A stretch of DNA of 64,000 nt. It comes from Collybiopsis luxurians FD-317 M1. Its lineage: Eukaryota; Basidiomycota; Agaricomycetes; Agaricales; Omphalotaceae. The notes beneath the pieces are model-generated. The model was given only the letters and a program-made list of their open reading frames with translations. It was not told the origin of the DNA and did not search any database. Shown in pieces: positions 58,294 through 64,000 of the stretch (its first letter is position 1; each line of letters starts with the position of its first letter). Made by a program: the position numbers and the translations under genes. The stretch covers positions 48,662 to 112,661 of the forward strand of contig KN834812.1 of the NCBI GenBank assembly GCA_000827265.1, in the 5' to 3' direction.

Positions 58294-58964
58294 NNNNNNN
58301 NNNNNNNNNNNNNNNNNNNNNNNNNNNNNNNNNNNNNNNNNNNNNNNNNNNNNNNNNNNNNNNNNNNNNNNNNNNNNNNNNNNNNNNNNNNNNNNNNNNN
58401 NNNNNNNNNNNNNNNNNNNNNNNNNNNNNNNNNNNNNNNNNNNNNNNNNNNNNNNNNNNNNNNNNNNNNNNNNNNNNNNNNNNNNNNNNNNNNNNNNNNN
58501 NNNNNNNNNNNNNNNNNNNNNNNNNNNNNNNNNNNNNNNNNNNNNNNNNNNNNNNNNNNNNNNNNNNNNNNNNNNNNNNNNNNNNNNNNNNNNNNNNNNN
58601 NNNNNNNNNNNNNNNNNNNNNNNNNNNNNNNNNNNNNNNNNNNNNNNNNNNNNNNNNNNNNNNNNNNNNNNNNNNNNNNNNNNNNNNNNNNNNNNNNNNN
58701 NNNNNNNNNNNNNNNNNNNNNNNNNNNNNNNNNNNNNNNNNNNNNNNNNNNNNNNNNNNNNNNNNNNNNNNNNNNNNNNNNNNNNNNNNNNNNNNNNNNN
58801 NNNNNNNNNNNNNNNNNNNNNNNNNNNNNNNNNNNNNNNNNNNNNNNNNNNNNNNNNNNNNNNNNNNNNNNNNNNNNNNNNNNNNNNNNNNNNNNNNNNN
58901 NNNNNNNNNNNNNNNNNNNNNNNNNNNNNNNNNNNNNNNNNNNNNNNNNNNNNNNNNNNNNNNN
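58294..58964. other. Assembly gap, 671 N
   Basis: The left flank ends in GACTGATTGACTGACTGG and the right flank starts GAATCCGC. Both flanks recur intact downstream of MocA copy 2, at 61403-61420 and 61503, where only 82 bp separate them. Confidence 1.
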
Positions 58965-58999
58965 GAATCCGCCACTCCGACGGCTGAGTGCTGATTAAT

Positions 59000-59406
59000 C
59001 ACCTTGCTTGCAAGGTCTTTCAACCTGGAAATGAAAGGACCACTTGCATGGTCAAGCACCTTGCTTGCTGCTGATGAAGGTATCTCCATCGTTAGGGTGA
59101 GGAAGTGAAGATGGAAATTAAATGTTACGGCTAAGACAAGTAACCATTGAATATTGAATCTATAAAGGAATCAAACTTTGCTCAGTTTCCTTTCGCCCAT
59201 GCATATAAGCAATGTATCAACTGGTGTTGATGTAGACTGCGTTGTAGCTACAAACCTCCTAACGAATACCTTCCGAGACTGCGACGCCATCCCCAATTAG
59301 TAATTACCTAGTTTGTCGATGTTGATGAAGCGTGACCTTCGGACCGATTTGATCCGTGCAGTTTCTGCGAGTGACGTGGAGTGCAATAGACCGTGCAAGC
59401 AAGGTG
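59000..59406. mobile_element. Possible non-autonomous DNA element with 18-bp terminal inverted repeats
   Basis: CACCTTGCTTGCAAGGTC at 59000-59017 faces its near-perfect inverse, ending GCAAGCAAGGTG, at about 59389-59406. A third copy of the core (CACCTTGCTTG) lies inside at about 59056. The equivalent position after MocA copy 2 (CTGATTAATAAG, about 61530) lacks the element. No convincing target-site duplication is visible, and an ORF beginning MEIPSSAASKVLDHASG (minus strand from 59089) runs out of it towards the gap. Confidence 0.4.
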
Positions 59407-59488
59407 ACATCCTATATTAGACGCCTAGTGGATAGTGGATGACTAATAATGACTAATAATTACTAATCACTTTTGAGCGCCGTCTCGA

Positions 59489-59878
59489 GTGCAATGTGTT
59501 AGGGGTGAGCTGAAGCAAGAGGTGCTCAAGATTCAGATCGGGGATACGAATGTGGCCACGCGAGTGCTCAAGTCCAGAAATGCCGCTACCATCACGCTTT
59601 CGATCACCAATAACGGGACCGTTGCGGGGGCCGAGATCGCTCAGTTATATATGACTTATCCCGACGTTGCTGATCAGCCCATTCGACAGTTGCGAGGATT
59701 TGAGAAGATATCGATCGAGCCAGGAGCTTCGGACACTGTGACGTTCCAGCTGCTAAAGCGCGATTTTGCTTTCTGGAATGTTACTGCTCAAGAATGGGCT
59801 GTAGCATCCGGGGAATACAATTTGTACGGTGGAGCTAGTTCGAGGGATCTGAGAGTGCAAACCACGCTGAGAATCTGA
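59489..59878 (+). pseudogene. 3' stub of the GH3 gene fused to a short unrelated leader ORF
   Basis: From about 59578 (AATGCCGCTACCATCACGC) the sequence is almost identical to 56452-56751, the C-terminal FN3-like domain of the GH3 protein, ending in the same stop. Upstream codons 59489-59577 have no counterpart in GH3 yet remain in frame, giving a 129-codon ORF. There is no signal peptide or catalytic domain, so it is a truncated duplicate whose expression is unproven. Confidence 0.85.
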
Positions 59879-59949
59879 AAGAATCATCATGTCATTCTCT
59901 TATTACTGGACTCGAGTAGATACGATATCTGTCATTAGCCATAGAAGGT

Positions 59950-61183
59950 CTACAAATCGATTCTTCTTCCTTCGTTCGCACTTTGGGTTATGGCGTCCAA
60001 GACCTCCTTCACCTTCAGCGCTTGTTCCAGATTCGCAAAGCTCTCCTCTTTTCCATTTGCAATGGCCTCCCATAGCAATTTAGAAGGATTAACATCCTGA
60101 GTTGACAACTCAACCTTTTGACCATCTAGAAATACCTCTGGAGTGGCATCGAAGAATCCACGTTTTCCTGCTGGTTCCGGATCGATGAGACGAAGAGAGC
60201 AATTCTCTCCCTGGATGATCCATTGGAAATCTGACTCTTTGACCCCGGATTGGAAGTGTACATTGAACGCAGCACCGCTTTTCAACAAGCCGCTTACACA
60301 CACTTGAGTTGGCCCATTCTGTGGCAGAACCTCACCCGTGGGCTTTCCACTGCTCAGATCTACCACCGCAGAAGATTGGACTTGGTTCTTGGTTACGGCG
60401 GATACGGACGAGATAGGGCCAAGAAGGTGGGTGAACAGGTCGAGTGCATGGCCACCTAATATATCGAGAAGGGTAGCCCCGTTGGATGGTTCGAGGACAT
60501 ATTTGGCAAAATCGGGAGTCGTGTGGCCCCAGAATTTGGACGAAACCATCTGTTGCAAAAAAGCATTAGTTTGATCATGCTACAAGAACGAAGTGGGAGG
60601 CGTACGAAGGTTGAAGAAACTATCTTTCCCAGTTTCCCGCTATCGATCACCGATTTTGCCTTAAAAATATGCATCAGAAGTGTTACAGGTGATTATCAAA
60701 TACGCAAATACTTACCTCGAGCGCAAAATTTGCAAATCTCATTTGGAAACCAACTACAGTTTTGACTCCAACCTTTTTTGCAGCCTCATAAATCTCCTTT
60801 GTCTCCGCCAGCTTCCTACCAGCCGGCCATTCAATGAAGAAATCTTTCCCTGCGTCTATGACTTTCGTCGCTACTTCCTTGTGATGCAGCACTTTGACAG
60901 ACACAATTACCATGTCAACATCTTTATCCGCTGCAATATGCTCTGCGGAACCATGGTACGGTTTGATAGTAGCCTTCGTGCCCGTGGCCTTCGAGACAAG
61001 TTCTGAGTACTTCGCTGCACTAGCTTCCGCGGATTCGGGCCTAGTAGTTGATACCGCAACAACGGAGTACCTAGACGACAAAGGTTTCTGAAAAAGTGGA
61101 GGTGCGAGTGCCGTGGATGCCCATCCGGATGTGGAGAGGCCAATGAAGCCCAATCGGATTGGTTTGGATTCTGAAGCGACCAT
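59950..61183 (-). CDS. Gfo/Idh/MocA-type oxidoreductase (Gal80-like), copy 2, 373 aa
   Basis: Exons 61183-60716, 60659-60606, 60549-59950; the sum is 374 codons, with identical exon sizes to copy 1. The protein is nearly the same as copy 1, with scattered substitutions (for example GCQARFAN to GFQMRFAN, VSAQFW to VSSKFW). The Rossmann motif, IEWPAGRK and C-terminal domain are intact. Similarity to copy 1 continues upstream to about 61420. It lies 71 bp from the stop of the GH3 stub, the same arrangement as copy 1 and GH3. Confidence 0.88.
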
Positions 61184-61420
61184 GATGTCAGATGTCTTGT
61201 GAGGATTTGTTAGAGCTTCGAAGACGAGTCGGTTTATATGGATTACTGAACTGAAAATGCTGACCAACCTCTTGAATGATCAGTACATTGCGTTGGGACG
61301 TCAGTTGAATTCGAGTTGAATTCGTCTTCTTCGTAGGATTATATAGCCCGAACCAAGCGGGATATTTCTGACGCATTGGAAAAGCTCTGAATCTCATACG
61401 CTGACTGATTGACTGACTGG

Positions 61421-62814
61421 GAAAAAGACCTAGGTCTCGAAACAAATTCCTTCCGGGTCGGGCAAAAATGATCACCAAGCATGAGCCGATTTGCCGAGAA
61501 GTGAATCCGCTACTCCGACGGCTGAGCGCTGATTAATAAGTAATATGGATGTCAATTTTTTTTTGAATTATTCTACCTATTGCCCATTTAACAGTTGAAT
61601 GAAACCGTATTTGTTCGCGTTAAGCGTTTAACGCATGTTTACAAACAACATCAAACAGACACCGATTTGGCGGGCATTGTCCGTAGTCAGAAATCTTGAG
61701 TTCGATTGGAATTGTAAGCGCTTGACCCAGGTCAAGTCCCGGAACTTGGGTACAAGGCAGCAGATGGACTCACGTGTGCGTGTTTCGACACCCTCCCTCT
61801 CCTCTTAGAACTTTGCCTCGATTTCCGTAGCATTATTCCGCTTTATCTCAGAGATAAATTGAAATTCCGCTGTATGTAGTGGTAAAGAACCGGCGGGCCG
61901 TAAACATTACAATTTCTTCGCTGACGAAGACCGCTCTCTTGAAGTGTCCTGCAGTCTTATTACCTGGTACTCCTAGCTGGGGTGGGAAAGAACAATCAAG
62001 ACACTAGGTCACTGCCCAAGACTCAAAGTGGACTATCAAGCTATATGCGTGGTGGATAGGACCACTAGGTATTATGAAATTGAAATCTCGTAACAGTCAC
62101 AAGGCCCGAAAACGTTGAGAAAAAAAATTGGCCTGTCGCGGGTCGCTTTGATGTTAGTTGAATTGCTTTTTCGGTCAATTTTTGGCTTAAATAAAAAAAA
62201 GAATTTCCTGTGCATTTTTACCAGCCTTGTCACCTGCTGAAAGTCAGAATCCAGATATGATGAATGCAATTTAAGCCACCCAAAGACATTTTGACAGGGA
62301 GAAGCTACTGTACCATTTCATTCAAGGGACAAAGATAATATATAATTAGTATTGCTATAACAAGTCCTAAATTATTCACAATTACTTGCTATTGCAAGTC
62401 GCATAAAGTATTACAAACTTGGCTTAACAAGTCTATGGCAGCTGTCAAGCAATTTCGCCTCCAATGCGTGGCACACGGCTTTTGTTGAAAGAAGCAAAAT
62501 GTAAATGATCCCAGGTAAGGGATTGAACTCCAAGCCGCGACTCAGTAACGGGTGATACAAATTGCAGTACCCAAGTAAGCATATAATATATATGGGGAGA
62601 TTTGCAATACAAGTCCCTCCGGATGCACCCGGGGGCTCTGCCCCAGGACCCCGTATCATATCCTGAACCCCAAATTCTAACCCAACCTTAACCCCTAGCC
62701 CCTAACCACCTGTTTACCTCTAGGTAGATATGTTGTAAAAATATTCATTGTTGCTCGAATTATGGGGTAGGAAATCTCATGGCAATTTGCTTTCACGTGC
62801 TATAGCACCATTTA
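61421..62814. other. Intergenic; no gene
   Basis: Contains the MocA 2 upstream flank, then AT-rich unique sequence. A G/C-rich block at about 62625-62655 (GGGGGCTCTGCCCCAGGACC) and a TAACCCC-rich stretch (about 62675-62705) stand out. No coding signal is supported. Confidence 0.5.
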
Positions 62815-62920
62815 GCTTTTTGGAATGTTCTGCTCAAGACTGGGCTGTGGCCTCCGGTGAATATATTTTGCATGACAGAAGTATGTAGCTCAAGGGATTG
62901 AGAGTACACACTGGCACTTT
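62815..62920 (+). pseudogene. Shorter, more decayed GH3 3' stub
   Basis: TGGAATGTTCTGCTCAAGACTGG, then GTGGCCTCCGGTGAATA, GTAGCTCAAGGGATTGAGAGT, match about 56649-56740 of GH3 with indels that break the frame. It lies about 90 bp before the stop of MocA copy 3, the same position as the stub before copy 2. Confidence 0.75.
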
Positions 62921-63008
62921 GACAGTTGACTACCAGAAAGGGTTGGAATACTATTTTGGACTCAAGTAAATACTACCGTTATGCGTGAAATAGATACCGT
63001 TAGTAAAT

Positions 63009-64000
63009 TTATAGATCGACTCTTCTTCCCTCATTTGCACTTTTGGTTATGGCATCCAATACCTCCTTCACCTTCAGCGCTTGTTCCAGATTTGCAAAGT
63101 ACTCCTCTTTTCCATCTGCAATGGCCTCCCATAATAACTTGGAAGGATCAGCATCCTGGGTCAGCAGGTCAACTTTTTGACCATCTAGATATACCTCTGG
63201 AGTGGCATCAAAAAAAGCACGTTTTTCTGGAGTTGGGTCTGGATCAATAAGGCGAAGAGAACAATTCTCTCCTTGGATGATCCACTGGAAATCAGACTCC
63301 TTGACCCCAGACTGGAAGTGTACATTGAACACAGCGCCACTGGCCAGCAATCCGCTTACGCAAATCTGAGTCGCCCCATTTTGAGGCAGGATTTCCCCCG
63401 TAGGCTTTCCGTTCATATCTACAATCGCAGATGATTGGATCTGGTTCTTTGCAACAGCAGATACAGACAAGATGGGACCAAGAATGTGTGTGAACAGATC
63501 GAGTGCATGGCCGCCTACTATGTCGAGAAGGGTAGCCCCATTAGATGGTTCGAGGATGTATTTACCAAATTCGGGAGTTGTGTGACCCCAGAAAGGACTC
63601 GAGGAAACCATCTATTGTAGGAAGCCATTAGTGAGATCATGATACAAGAATGAAATGGGAGGCATACAAAGGTCGAAGAAACAATCTTTCCCAGTTTTCC
63701 ACTATCAATCGCCGATTTTGCCTTGAAAATATGTATCAGAAGTATTACAGGTGATTACCAAAGAAGCATATACTCACCTTGAGCGCAAAGTTTGCGAATC
63801 TCATCTGGAAACCAACTACAGTTTTAACTCCAGCCTTTTTTGCAGCTTCATAGAGCTCCTTTGTCTCTGCTAGCTTCCTACCAGCTGGCCATTCAATGAA
63901 GAGGTCTTTCCCTGCATCAATGACTTTGGTGGCTACTTCCTTGTGGTTTAGCACTTTGACTGCCGCAACCACCATGTCAATGTCTTTATCCGCTGCAATA
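63009..64000 (-). CDS. Gfo/Idh/MocA-type oxidoreductase (Gal80-like), copy 3, 5' end outside the window
   Basis: Exon 3 is 63611-63009, exon 2 63721-63668, and the exon 1 part runs 63778 to the window end. The sequence is clearly more diverged than copies 1 and 2 (MVSSSPFWGHTTPEFGKYI, DPDPTPEKRAFFDATPEVYLDG, stop TAA rather than TAG) but has no break, and splice sites are kept. FIEWPAGRKLAE is intact. The N-terminal Rossmann motif is beyond the window. Divergence points to an older copy than the copy 1/copy 2 pair. Confidence 0.82.

Noticed and set aside
58061..59089. Long ORFs running through the assembly gap on both strands
   Set aside because: They are open only because N positions are read as unknown residues.
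1..64000. CRISPR arrays, bacterial operons, ribosome binding sites, prophage or virus genes
   Set aside because: None seen; gene structure throughout is that of a fungal nuclear genome.
1..64000. A secondary-metabolite gene cluster
   Set aside because: MFS, P450s and aldehyde dehydrogenase are present, but there is no core synthase (polyketide, peptide or terpene) and the genes are spread between unrelated duplication units.

Overview
This window is from a filamentous fungus, very probably an Agaricomycete (mushroom-forming basidiomycete). The evidence is protein-coding genes cut by many short introns of about 50 to 110 bp with GT..AG borders, microexons of 10 to 18 nt, intronless F-box/LRR-type genes in a family, an NLR with kinesin-light-chain-type TPRs, a many-exon bicupin oxalate decarboxylase, and no operons, ribosome binding sites or CRISPR. 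All exon models were built by hand from splice sites; each model marked intact sums to a whole number of codons.

Layout. 1-460: decayed 5' end of an aldehyde dehydrogenase gene. 2036-5065 (-): NLR-type NTPase with nine TPRs. 5624-8463 (-): intact aldehyde dehydrogenase, 490 aa, facing away from 9560-12217 (+), an MFS/DHA2 efflux transporter, 532 aa. 13030-14640 (-): F-box-like protein 1. 15238-15551: orphan last exon of the MFS gene. 17263-19610 (+) and 28627-30964 (-): two oxalate decarboxylases forming the arms of a large inverted duplication. 23676-25283 (-): F-box-like protein 2, in the spacer between the arms. 33885-34950 and 36830-38055: two decayed MFS copies. 38692-40310 (-): F-box-like protein 3, broken by one missing base. 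41953-43179 (-): unrecognised two-exon gene. 44785-46805 (+): enolase-superfamily L-fuconate dehydratase-like protein. 47498-49480 and 50488-52469 (+): tandem P450s. 53629-56751 (+): GH3 protein. 56823-58056, 59950-61183 and 63009-64000+ (-): three Gfo/Idh/MocA oxidoreductases. 58294-58964 is an assembly gap.

The dominant theme is segmental duplication. At three separate places a complete gene has been copied together with only the 3' stub of its upstream neighbour: MFS stub + F-box, fuconate-dehydratase stub + P450 flank, and GH3 stub + MocA. Nearly every stretch without a gene contains remnants of these copies.

Functionally the window is an accessory carbon and defence neighbourhood: oxalate degradation, sugar-acid dehydration, beta-glucoside hydrolysis, NAD(P)-dependent sugar-type oxidoreduction, aldehyde oxidation, P450 oxidation, drug-type efflux, and an NLR. 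I see no single biosynthetic cluster with a core synthase. The physical links are mainly duplication units rather than a pathway.
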